Assembly (NCBI RefSeq): GCF_029893965.1
Contig: NZ_JARXXP010000009.1
Coordinates: 62,001 to 126,000, forward strand
Length of the DNA stretch: 64,000 nt
Reading direction: 5' to 3'
Source of the DNA: Paenibacillus sp. PastM-3
GTDB lineage: Bacteria > Bacillota > Bacilli > Paenibacillales > Paenibacillaceae
Shown: positions 55,001 to 63,274 of the stretch, in pieces
How the letters are laid out: the number at the start of each line of letters is the position of its first letter
Numbering within the stretch: the first letter of the stretch is position 1
Notes under the pieces: model-generated
The model's input: only the letters and a program-made list of their open reading frames with translations
Told to the model about the DNA's origin: nothing
Databases searched by the model: none
Made by a program: the position numbers and the translations under genes

Positions 55001-58000
55001 TATCTTTGGTGGGTTGGCAGGAATTAACACAGGAACGCTGTATTACACGTATTCCAATGCGAATCTGACCATAGAAGGTGCGGGAACACTGGCCGGCGGT
55101 CTGGTTGGTGAGAATACCGGAGCAGTGAAAGGCTCTTATATCGATATTGATGTTACGGGTAAAGCTACTGGAACGGCCAGCCAATCCGTCTTCCTGGGAG
55201 GCCTGATCGGGCGTAACAGTGCAGGAACAGTGGAGCAATCGTATACGTCTTCAAAAATTACAGCAGAAGGTGTCTACACAAATGTTGGAGGTCTGATTGG
55301 TGAGCTTACCGGCGGTTCCGTGAAGAACTCTTACGTGGCTAAGAGCGTCTCTGCAACTGCAGCCAATTCGTATGCCGGCGGCTTTATCGGCAGAATTAAA
55401 GACGGTAAAGTAACTAACGCCTATTCCGCAGCGGAAGTATCAACTAGAACAGGCGCTTATGCAGGCGGATTTGCGGGACGTTATGATAATCCAAGCAAAG
55501 AGCTATTATACAAAACCTACTATATAAAAGATGATTCACTGAACATCAACAAGGATCTGCCGGATTTTGCAGAGGGCAACCACCGATGGTTGAACGTGCA
55601 TGTACGGCTGACTACCATTCTTTCAGCTACACTGAAGGATCGAACCGTATTCCCTGAATTGTCCGGCTGGGATTTCACCGGCGCCTGGAAATACGGCTCG
55701 CTAAACGCCAGCTATAAATATCCTGAAGTGAACCGTGAGGCTAATACTGGCGGGAATGTCGGCAATGAGGTGAATGCCAACATCAACTGGTACATGAAGG
55801 ACAAGGATGCTATAGACTTCCAGATTACTACTGAAGCTGAGCTTGCAGGGCTTGCGGCAATTGTTAATGGTACAATTGCAGGGGTGGACAAGTTCAATTT
55901 CACTGGAAGAACAATCACGGTCCTGAATCCGATTCATATCCAATCCAAACAATGGGTTCCTATCGGCGACAAGGAAGAAAATGCTTTTGCAGGAGCTTTT
56001 GACGGCGGCAATCAGCTGATTGACGGTCTTACACTCCAGCCAGTCTTCACTTATTCCGGTCTGTTCGGAGTAATAGGGGCGGACGGGACAGTATCCAATA
56101 TTAATCTTGAACCGCTGTCTGTAACAGGCAATCAATTCAGCGGCGCTCTGGCAGGCTTGAATCTTGGTACAGTGAATAACGTTGATTTGAAGCTGTTGAA
56201 CGGTATTAAAATCAGCGGCGGAACCGTTGGCGGTGTCATCGGTAAGAACACAGGTAACGTCTCCGGGCTAAAGCTTACCCTGGACGGCGGCAGCCGGATT
56301 GAGACGGTATATAACGGAGGTATCGCCGGTGGTATTATCGGTGAGAACGTATCTGATCTGATTGCTGATACTTATTCTGTCAATGCCATTGACGGAAGCA
56401 TCGGCAGCTCTGCTGATCAGGCTGTTGTGGGCGGTATCGTCGGCAGCCAGGCAGGTGATGTAACAGGTCTGAAGGCTGAAGTAAGTTCAAAACTGAAGGT
56501 CTCCGCATCTGGTATGAACAGTATTACCGGCGGACTGATCGGTGCTTATAGCACTGGATCGGCTAGTGATCTGGAAGTGAATTTCACTGACGGTGTGCTG
56601 GAAGCACGGGGCGCTGATTCCATTCTGGGCGGAGTGATCGGACAGGCAGCTGCCGGCACCAAGCTTAAGAATATTACAGTCACAGGAACAGCCAGCGGTG
56701 TGCAGCTGAACGGTAACGGCATAGTTGGCGGTATTGTGGGGAACAAAGAAGGAGCTCTTGGCGGCATGCAACTCTTGGGTGCTAGCTCAGAAAGCAATAC
56801 CTTCGATATTGAGCATGTAAAAGTAGAGAATGTTAAATTGGCTACCCTGGCAGATTCTCTGGAAGCAGTAATCGGCGGAATTGCCGGCCGGGCTGTCAAT
56901 GTAGCCATGAATGACAGCTCGTTCACAGGCACGGTAGCAGCTCCTGGTGAAACAGTGGCAGCAGGCGGAATTGTGGGTCAATCCGAGAATACCATTCTAT
57001 ACAAAGTAGAAGCAGCTCCTGTAATGACCGTTATAACCAAAACGGGTGAAGCTGCAGCAGGCGGTATTGCCGGAACGAGCTACAGTGATGATATTGATCT
57101 TGGTTTAGATTTTGGTAAAGCATATCCGCTATACAGAGGCATTTATCTGGCCAATGTTCATAACGGTGCTATTACAGTAACCGGAACAGACAATAAGATG
57201 GATCTGTATGCAGGCGGATTGACAGGCCGCAACACGGATGCCTCCATCTATCTTTCCAATTCGGCTGTTGACCTTAAGGTAAGCGGCGGAAAGACTGTGA
57301 ATGCAGGCGGAATCGCAGGTTACAGCAATGGCATTATCGTTGATGCTTTTGCCGATAACAGCCTGACTGCAGAATCCAGCAGTGTTTATAATGTCGGAGG
57401 CATTGTCGGCTGGGGAGCAGATGGGGAAATTCATCACAGTGAAGCAGCCTCCGGGGCAGGCCAATCGATTACAATTGGAACGGCGCTGACATTGGATAAT
57501 TCGCTGCCTTCGACACGTGCAGGCGGAATTGTGGGTCTGGGCGACCATATGATGATTACGTACACCCATGCCGGTATTCCGGTTAATATCACCGATACTA
57601 ATAAAGACAACACAATATATGCAGGCGGCTTCGGTGGTTTGCTGGGCGAAACGGATATCGGTGATGGTCAGATCAAGCTCTCTTACGCTACTGGCGCTAT
57701 GAATATCAGCGGTAAGCTTGGAGCTTATGTCGGCGGCTTTGTAGGCTCGGTCGATCGTTTTAGCATTAGTGATTCATATGCTGCAGGCAATGTAACCAAC
57801 ACTGCCCTTGATACACGCAGCGGCGGTTTTGCAGCGGCAGTAGAAAGAAATGCCAGCATCAGCAGCTCTTATGCGCTGCAATCCAAGGTTTCTACAACGG
57901 GTATCAAATCGGCAACCCGTTCATTTACCGGCGGCTTTGCCGGTTACAACGACGGTACGCTGAATAATGTTTATGCGAATGTGCCGGGACTTAGTGCAAG

Positions 58001-61000
58001 TGCACCGGGAGCAGACTTCCAGCAGGGATCGCTGGTCGGCTACAATTTCCGGGATGGTAAGGTGAACAGCTCTCGGTATGTAGGAGAACTGAGTGCCGTA
58101 GGCAAAAATGCAGGCGCAAACGAAGATGCAGTGAAGCTTGCGAAGGGTCAGGCGCTTGATCCGCTTGCATCAGGAATGTGGAATATCGACTATGACATTA
58201 CATTCTTGGACAGCTTTAACGAAGGTGCCGTTACTCTGAACACACAGGCACAACTGATTGGAGTGGTTCTGCTCTATAACGAGACAGGTCTGGATTACTA
58301 CAACCTGTACAACAGAACAGCTACCGGGAAACCTGAGATCAATACACTGCTGCTAGGCGGGGACATTGACCTCGGTGGTAAAGCCTGGGTAGCGTTCGAC
58401 AGCTTCAAGGACAAGTTTGACGGACAGGGCTTTACGCTCTCCGGACTGAAGCTGGCTGTAACAGAAGGCCAGTACACAGGCTTTGTAACAGAAAACCTTG
58501 GAGAAATTACAAATATTAATTTTGCAGGAGCAACAGGTTCCGGTAAGAACGCTGGTATAGTTGCGGGAGTTAACCGCAGTACTGGAGTGATCTCCGGGGT
58601 TACAATCAGCGCAACCCTGAAGGGTACTGAAGCAACGGGAAGTGCCGCAGGTGTTAACGAAGGTACTATCAATGAGGTTGTGGCTACAAACCTCATGCTG
58701 ACCGGTACAGACCGCCTTGGCGGAATTGCCGGAATGAACACAGGTACTGTTAGTGCTTCCAGCTCCAGCGGAAACATTAGCGGCAGCGGAGACGCAGCAG
58801 GCGGTATTGCCGGAGTGAATGCGGGAGCAATTGAAAATGCCGGCTCCACCGCAGACATTAGCGGCAACTGGATAGCGCTTGGCGGTATTGCTGGCCGAAA
58901 TGCCCAGACGGGTACCATTTCAAATGCGGAATCCATTACGCGTGTTAATGCACCTGGCTCTGAGTTTAGTGCCGGCGGTATTGCCGGAGTAAATACTGGA
59001 ACAATCAATAATTCCACCTCAAGTGGAAGAATTGGCAGTCTCCAGGAATCGTCCGGCGGCGGTGTTATTGTTCCATTGGGAATAAATAGCTCCATCTCTG
59101 CAGAAAGCGGCAACGGAAAAGCACTTGGCGGCATTGCCGGACGGAATACAGAGAATGGAATTATTAATAATGCAGTGTCCAACGCAGAGGTTGATTCCTT
59201 CGGATCCGGGGTTTATGCCGGCGGTATTGCGGGAGTGAATGAAGGAGGAATAGATACTTCTGCCTCAGACCGGGGAATTGGCGGCTGGGGACAATCAGCC
59301 GGCGGTGTTGCCGGATTGAATACAGGAGCTATTCAAGATTCAAGCTCGGGTGCTATGCTAGCTGGTGAATGGAAGCTGCTTGGCGGTATTGCAGGAGAAA
59401 ACACAGGTACAATTCAAACTTCCGGCGCTCGCGGAAACATCAGCGGCAGTGCTGAAGCAGCCGGCGGTATTACCGGAGCAAACGCTGGTACAATCCGCAC
59501 CTCCAGCTTTGGCGGAAGCTTCAGCGGACTGATCAAGACTGTAGGAGGAATTTCAGGTCTTAATGAGGCGAAGGGCAGTATTACCGACTCAATCTCCTAT
59601 GCAGATGTAAATGTGAATGCTGACGAAGCTGTTGCCGGTGGTATCGCGGGCTTCAACAGCGGCAGTATTGACAACAGCTTGAACGCTGGAAGAATCTCTG
59701 CCGAAGGTAAAGTGAACGCCTGGAGCGGCGGTATTGCAGGGTTTGCAATTAGCGGTTCTATCGAATCCTCGTTAAATACCGGAGAAGTGAGAGCAGCCGT
59801 TAACGGTCTGTTGACACCGGGAACGGCATTCTTCGGAGGGATTGCAGGCCAGAAGAGTGCATCTGCGGATATAAGCGATTCCGTATTCAGCTTCCAGATG
59901 CTGAAGAATAATATTGCTTACTTTGATGCAGCGTCTAAGCCGGTAGCAGGTAACCCAAGCAATCCGGAAGATAATGTTATTGCTGACGGAAATATGGAAG
60001 TTGCAGACAAGGTATATGCAGCTAATAGTGAAGACCTGGTCACCGGTACACTTTATGCGGGTCTGAATGAAGAGCACTGGACAGCTGTCCAATCCTTTAA
60101 TCCCGGACTTAAAGCATTTGCAGAAACTGCTGAAGGCAGTCTGAGCACGGCTTCAGTTATCCTGGATTCCAAGGATTTGATCAACCGTGTGGATTCCGGC
60201 TTTACACTGGGCGGCAATGAACTCGTTAATTGGAGCGCAGAGCCAAGCCAAGTTGAATTGAATGGAAATGCAGGAAAGCTTGTAGCCGCAGGCGGTGCTA
60301 AGTTAACCGTCTCCGTAGAAGGGGCAAGCAGAAGCATTGTAATTAACGAACCGGCAGTAAAATATCCGGAGCAGGCGGTAACACCGTCAGCGAACTCGGA
60401 AGATAAGTACTTTATTACTGAGATGGCAGTCGAATTGGTTACACAGGAGCAAGGAGCCAGAATCTATTACACTCTGGACGGAAGTACTCCAAATGAGACC
60501 TCACTGCTATACAGCAAGCCGATTGTACTGAAGAGCACTACTACAATCAAAGCAGTTACAATTATCCCTGGCAAAGAGTATAGTGAGGTGTTCTCGGATA
60601 CCTGGTTCCAGAAGGCTGTAGCTCCAACAGCTGAAGCAGCTGACAAATTCTTTGTTAACAATCTGCCGGTTATTCTGAAGACAGAAGAGCCGGGAGGAAG
60701 CATTTACTATACACTGGACGGCAGTAAGCCTAATGAAAATTCACTGCGCTATAGCACACCGATTGTTCTGGATAAAACTACTACGATCAATGCGATCACG
60801 GTTGTCAAGGGCAAGGAGTACAGCGATGTGTTTACGCAAACGTGGTTCCAAAAGGCAAACGCCCCGGAATTAGTATCCGGAGAGCAAACCTTCACTTTTA
60901 GTGTGATTGTAACACTGGCGACGAAGGAACCTAATGGCATCATTTATTACACACTGGACGGAAGTACGCCAAATGAAACATCATTGCGTTACAAAGATCC

Positions 61001-61976
61001 TATTCTCTTGACCAGCACAACAACAATTAATGCAATTACAATTGCGCCGGGAAAAGTACGCAGTGATATGTTGACAGGTGTCTGGACCATTGCACCATTC
61101 AGCGGCGGCGGTGGCGGTGGCGGGGTTGCAATCATTCCTGTCAAAGAGCCAGCCATCACCGCAGTTACCAGCAATGCAAGCATTAACGGTGACAGCGAAG
61201 CACCGGTGAAGGTTGCCAAGAACAGCAAGCTGAAGCTGAATGCACCTGAAGGACAAGTCATCTACTACACGCTTGACGGCAGCACACCGACGGTCAACAG
61301 CACGAAATACACCGGAGAGCTTCTTATTACAGGAAACATGACCATTAAAATGATCACCGATCAGGATGATACAGTTATCACTATCGAGTATGCGGTTGAA
61401 AATGCCAAGTACAGCCTGAAGGGCACAGCGAATGAGACCAAGTACATGACTGCTTATGCAGACGGTACGTTCAAACCAAGCGCAGCGATCACAAGATATG
61501 AGCTGATTGCTTCCCTTGCACCGCTGCTTGATATGGAGAACGTAAATGTAGGCAATCTCTTCACTGATGTGACAGCAGAGCACGAAAAACTGACTGCATT
61601 CTTTGCTTCGGCAGGCATCATTGAGGGATATCCTGACGGCGGATTTGGCGGTACAAAAGGCTTGACAAGAGCCGAGTTTGCGAAGATTATGACTACAGTG
61701 CTTAATCTGGATTTCAAGACTGCCGGCATTACTAAACAGTCTGATCTGAAGGGCCACTGGTCCGAGCAGTATGTGAACGCCCTGTCCAGAGCAGGGTATG
61801 TGCAAGGCTTCCCTGACGGAACCTTCAAACCGAACGCTCCGATTACACGTGCGGAGGCAGTTGTAATGATCAACCGGATTGTCGGCACGAAGAAGCTGAC
61901 TGTAACGGCTGTGAAGTACAAGGATCTGCCGGCCACCCACTGGGCGTTCAAAGATATTATGTCAGTAGTGCAATAA
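52029..61976 (+). CDS. Giant GLUG-repeat, chitobiase-C-like, SLH surface protein (giant surface operon, gene 3)
   Basis: A 3315-residue protein. N-terminal membrane/signal segment (8-30, GLAVVLIVLTIAAVTGGL). Three rounds of the same plan follow: a leading module (WYDPDYTTFKIDSVRKLAGVAKLVN, about 37-140; WYMKDKDAIDFQITTEAELAGLAAIVN, about 1255-1354; TLNTQAQLIGVVLLYNETG, about 2050-2150), each followed by many GLUG-type repeats of the form [AVLT]GG[ILFV]x-G-x-N. About sixty such motifs are visible in total, predicting a beta-helix-like filament. Four chitobiase-C-like repeats (about 2777-3125) carry IYYTLDGSTPNETS. Two full SLH domains and part of a third close the protein (3137-3315). Two adjacent ATGs (52029, 52032) follow AAGGTGGT. 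Function unknown. Confidence 0.9.
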   Translation: MMAIKKKSILGLAVVLIVLTIAAVTGGLMAKADGQTWLTTAETSWYDPDYTTFKIDSVRKLAGVAKLVNEDTDDNGNKINGLSGKILEVDQDLDLSGYLWVPIGTGDYPFRGTLISKDGQIIEISGMNVKPDLSYQGLVGNMIGGTVGGFQFRDNGSISVTSVTYDVYAGAAVGKMSGSSIVYDINNYITVTTDSAPFTAYAGGIVGMGEGSIANSFNYGAVTANGSSAAGGIVGYGDAAGLNIKKVTNSGSVLANAQGGDTVYAGGIAGYAIGALFLNDENTVISNVTPVTVNGGSTVYAGGIIGKIDNTAVFSDATSNSGPVTIEAPAANATYAGGLLGAAGVITSPDMSIAFDNTAAIVNNGGSNVHTGGIAGYAGSTVTWTKPYTNATAVTATGLQNIYTGGLIGYAAKGIILNNSTADAYKNTADIQASGNTVIYTGGIAGYDAGGSISNASFAGSINAVGTSEVYTGGITGYELGGSIQASQAGDVASIPTITSDGTIGGITGYLDGALNNVSAKYIKLKATSEGGIVGGIAGSAQGTISGAIAGDSESSDYKSLIIEAAVSNTSAGADNITLGGLVGINDKALALTDSRAARVGLLNESGKSAYTLGAVAGKLNALAVIGTKEAPVVVQDYLIDLNADNSIAGGAIGISRSSAMYIEVSRITVNAKGTSAHVGGIFGENHGAAPYVLAENITLNSQSTDALLGGVAGLNTGSLTDATAHVVNITAEGARTEAGGIAGRSAGADASNRASITTPVLHAGEEAILTVNAPDIKAGGLVGYATATDIVNPVVGATVPDYASISVKTANVKAGGLAGVLENSTLSGDATTINLENLLLNTTKEAANGYTGGFVGYNDKSRIERLVGKALNLTINGPAATTGGMTGYNLGTDSAVITNSYITGLSLKVNATAANSTIGGIAGLNDARTGDPVLNPGTAVSSLQNSRTQGSIAVTAPNSKLGGMVGENRTLIANNSITDKISVSSRGNNVIFGGLAGINTGTLYYTYSNANLTIEGAGTLAGGLVGENTGAVKGSYIDIDVTGKATGTASQSVFLGGLIGRNSAGTVEQSYTSSKITAEGVYTNVGGLIGELTGGSVKNSYVAKSVSATAANSYAGGFIGRIKDGKVTNAYSAAEVSTRTGAYAGGFAGRYDNPSKELLYKTYYIKDDSLNINKDLPDFAEGNHRWLNVHVRLTTILSATLKDRTVFPELSGWDFTGAWKYGSLNASYKYPEVNREANTGGNVGNEVNANINWYMKDKDAIDFQITTEAELAGLAAIVNGTIAGVDKFNFTGRTITVLNPIHIQSKQWVPIGDKEENAFAGAFDGGNQLIDGLTLQPVFTYSGLFGVIGADGTVSNINLEPLSVTGNQFSGALAGLNLGTVNNVDLKLLNGIKISGGTVGGVIGKNTGNVSGLKLTLDGGSRIETVYNGGIAGGIIGENVSDLIADTYSVNAIDGSIGSSADQAVVGGIVGSQAGDVTGLKAEVSSKLKVSASGMNSITGGLIGAYSTGSASDLEVNFTDGVLEARGADSILGGVIGQAAAGTKLKNITVTGTASGVQLNGNGIVGGIVGNKEGALGGMQLLGASSESNTFDIEHVKVENVKLATLADSLEAVIGGIAGRAVNVAMNDSSFTGTVAAPGETVAAGGIVGQSENTILYKVEAAPVMTVITKTGEAAAGGIAGTSYSDDIDLGLDFGKAYPLYRGIYLANVHNGAITVTGTDNKMDLYAGGLTGRNTDASIYLSNSAVDLKVSGGKTVNAGGIAGYSNGIIVDAFADNSLTAESSSVYNVGGIVGWGADGEIHHSEAASGAGQSITIGTALTLDNSLPSTRAGGIVGLGDHMMITYTHAGIPVNITDTNKDNTIYAGGFGGLLGETDIGDGQIKLSYATGAMNISGKLGAYVGGFVGSVDRFSISDSYAAGNVTNTALDTRSGGFAAAVERNASISSSYALQSKVSTTGIKSATRSFTGGFAGYNDGTLNNVYANVPGLSASAPGADFQQGSLVGYNFRDGKVNSSRYVGELSAVGKNAGANEDAVKLAKGQALDPLASGMWNIDYDITFLDSFNEGAVTLNTQAQLIGVVLLYNETGLDYYNLYNRTATGKPEINTLLLGGDIDLGGKAWVAFDSFKDKFDGQGFTLSGLKLAVTEGQYTGFVTENLGEITNINFAGATGSGKNAGIVAGVNRSTGVISGVTISATLKGTEATGSAAGVNEGTINEVVATNLMLTGTDRLGGIAGMNTGTVSASSSSGNISGSGDAAGGIAGVNAGAIENAGSTADISGNWIALGGIAGRNAQTGTISNAESITRVNAPGSEFSAGGIAGVNTGTINNSTSSGRIGSLQESSGGGVIVPLGINSSISAESGNGKALGGIAGRNTENGIINNAVSNAEVDSFGSGVYAGGIAGVNEGGIDTSASDRGIGGWGQSAGGVAGLNTGAIQDSSSGAMLAGEWKLLGGIAGENTGTIQTSGARGNISGSAEAAGGITGANAGTIRTSSFGGSFSGLIKTVGGISGLNEAKGSITDSISYADVNVNADEAVAGGIAGFNSGSIDNSLNAGRISAEGKVNAWSGGIAGFAISGSIESSLNTGEVRAAVNGLLTPGTAFFGGIAGQKSASADISDSVFSFQMLKNNIAYFDAASKPVAGNPSNPEDNVIADGNMEVADKVYAANSEDLVTGTLYAGLNEEHWTAVQSFNPGLKAFAETAEGSLSTASVILDSKDLINRVDSGFTLGGNELVNWSAEPSQVELNGNAGKLVAAGGAKLTVSVEGASRSIVINEPAVKYPEQAVTPSANSEDKYFITEMAVELVTQEQGARIYYTLDGSTPNETSLLYSKPIVLKSTTTIKAVTIIPGKEYSEVFSDTWFQKAVAPTAEAADKFFVNNLPVILKTEEPGGSIYYTLDGSKPNENSLRYSTPIVLDKTTTINAITVVKGKEYSDVFTQTWFQKANAPELVSGEQTFTFSVIVTLATKEPNGIIYYTLDGSTPNETSLRYKDPILLTSTTTINAITIAPGKVRSDMLTGVWTIAPFSGGGGGGGVAIIPVKEPAITAVTSNASINGDSEAPVKVAKNSKLKLNAPEGQVIYYTLDGSTPTVNSTKYTGELLITGNMTIKMITDQDDTVITIEYAVENAKYSLKGTANETKYMTAYADGTFKPSAAITRYELIASLAPLLDMENVNVGNLFTDVTAEHEKLTAFFASAGIIEGYPDGGFGGTKGLTRAEFAKIMTTVLNLDFKTAGITKQSDLKGHWSEQYVNALSRAGYVQGFPDGTFKPNAPITRAEAVVMINRIVGTKKLTVTAVKYKDLPATHWAFKDIMSVVQ

Positions 61977-61998
61977 ACGATGAAGGAATGATAAGCGG

Positions 61999-62688
61999 AT
62001 GAAAAAACAGCTGGCGTATCTTTGCATTATAGTATCCCTGTTGACTGCAGCGTTCTTTTACAATGGTACTACCAGTGCCGATACGCCGGTTGTCAACAAC
62101 GCTGAACAGACCTATCAGCTTGCAGAAAAGGCGATGTTCTATCTGCGGGTGCTGAAAAGCGACGGGACGGCAAGTGCCACGGGTACAGGAATTATCCTGT
62201 CCCCCGGCGGCACTGCAGTCACTGCGTACCATGTTGTAAAGGGTGCGGAGCGGATGGAAGGGGTAATGGCTGACGGGACTGTAATCAGTCCTGTCAAAGT
62301 TACCAAGTACGATGAGCTCAAGGATGTAGCGGTGCTGGAGCTGCCTTCGCCTGCGGCGATGAAGATAAAGGACAATGCCTATTCCTATCTTCAGGTGCGC
62401 AAGAATGCGGTTAAACACGGCGAGACGGTATTCGCACTGGGGTACCCGCTAAAGAATACGAATATGATTACCGAGGGCATCGTCAACACGCCTGCAGCTG
62501 AGATTAACGGCCGCAGCAGAATTCTGACCTCAGCACAGGTAGCAAGCGGAATGTCCGGGGGTCCCCTGATGGATGCGCACGGCCAGCTGGCCGGAGTGAT
62601 TTCCGGCTCTTTACGGACGATGAATAATATTCATCTGATCATTAACAATGATGATCTCCGCAGCCTGCTGCCGGCGGCGCTGAAATAA
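61999..62688 (+). CDS. Secreted trypsin-like serine protease without PDZ domain
   Basis: The 229-residue protein has a signal peptide (KKQLAYLCIIVSLLTAAFFYNG, 1-30) and a chymotrypsin-fold domain with triad His78 (TAYHVVKG), Asp109 (LKDVAVLEL) and Ser186 (SGMSGGPLMDAHG), the pattern of HtrA/DegP-like S1C peptidases. It ends right after the protease domain, with no PDZ, unlike normal HtrA. ATG 61999 lies 22 bp after the third giant gene, so it is probably its operon partner. An exported protease here may mature, trim or quality-control the giant surface proteins; that is inference from context. A terminator follows. Confidence 0.88.
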   Translation: MKKQLAYLCIIVSLLTAAFFYNGTTSADTPVVNNAEQTYQLAEKAMFYLRVLKSDGTASATGTGIILSPGGTAVTAYHVVKGAERMEGVMADGTVISPVKVTKYDELKDVAVLELPSPAAMKIKDNAYSYLQVRKNAVKHGETVFALGYPLKNTNMITEGIVNTPAAEINGRSRILTSAQVASGMSGGPLMDAHGQLAGVISGSLRTMNNIHLIINNDDLRSLLPAALK

Positions 62689-62754
62689 GACGTTATGCGT
62701 CTGCAGCTCATTGTTCTGGCAGAAGCAGAAGTTGAGGCGGGTTAACTTCAATCA

Positions 62755-62805
62755 CGGCTGTCCCGGGACGTCTGTTTGACAGGCGCCAAGGGCAGCTCTT
62801 TTTTT
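62755..62805 (+). terminator. Intrinsic terminator of the giant surface operon
   Basis: GGCTGTCC pairs with GGGCAGCT-side bases (outer stem), and CGTCTGT/ACAGGCG form the inner stem (62769-62784 region); seven T residues follow at 62799-62805. It is the first strong terminator after dck at 37.67 kb on this strand. Confidence 0.8.
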
Positions 62806-62837
62806 AAACCAATTTCCTGGTGAAAGGCGGGAGAGAA

Positions 62838-63209
62838 ATGATTAGGGCGTTTTTGCTGGATGTGAATCAGGAGGATCTCTATAAGCTGGCTGCCATGCTG
62901 CACAGGTCAGGAAAAGTCGCTGTGATCGGGATGTCTTCTCATCCGCAGAGCGCTTTGGAACAGATGACCGGGCTGCAGCCGGATGTTCTGTTTCTGGATC
63001 TTCAGCTCCACGGCCTGCAGGGAGTACTGGTGGCAGAGCAGATTAAGCAGCAGCTGCCGGCAATTCAGATTGTGGTTACGACGGGAAGTAAACAGCATGC
63101 GCTTTGGGCTTTTGACCAGGCAATTGTGGATTATCTTTTAAAGCCGTTTGAAGAGGAAAGGCTGTGCCAGTCCCTGGAACGGCTGCGTAAAGGCAGCGAT
63201 GCGGTATAG
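62838..63209 (+). CDS. Stand-alone response-regulator receiver domain
   Basis: The 123-residue protein is a CheY-like receiver: phosphoacceptor Asp54 in DVLFLDLQLHG, the conserved Thr/Ser in QIVVTTGSKQHALWAF, and Lys102 in DYLLKPFEEE. The N-terminal acidic site is reduced (FLLDVNQED). The AFDQAIVDYLLKPFEEERL ending is that of LytTR-type regulators, but there is no DNA-binding domain. ATG 62838 follows GGCGGGAGA; the frame to GTG 62820 is rejected. No histidine kinase is adjacent. It could relay phosphate to another protein or act by protein contact. Confidence 0.82.
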   Translation: MIRAFLLDVNQEDLYKLAAMLHRSGKVAVIGMSSHPQSALEQMTGLQPDVLFLDLQLHGLQGVLVAEQIKQQLPAIQIVVTTGSKQHALWAFDQAIVDYLLKPFEEERLCQSLERLRKGSDAV

Positions 63210-63230
63210 GATGCCGGATTGTCCCCCCTG

Positions 63231-63239
63231 TGATACAAT
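63231..63239 (+). promoter_or_regulatory. Extended -10 promoter of the patB-like gene
   Basis: TGATACAAT (TGn plus TACAAT) 36 bp before ATG 63275, in CCTGTGATACAATAATCTG; same form as the sites at 31425 and 36289. Confidence 0.6.
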
Positions 63240-63274
63240 AATCTGAAAAGCCTAAAAGATAGGGGATTGAAGGA

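Noticed and set aside
38022-62688. Prophage tail or polymorphic toxin locus as an explanation of the giant genes
   Set aside because: No phage structural, lysis or integrase genes; no toxin domain, RHS/YD repeats or immunity gene; signal peptides and SLH domains point to surface proteins.
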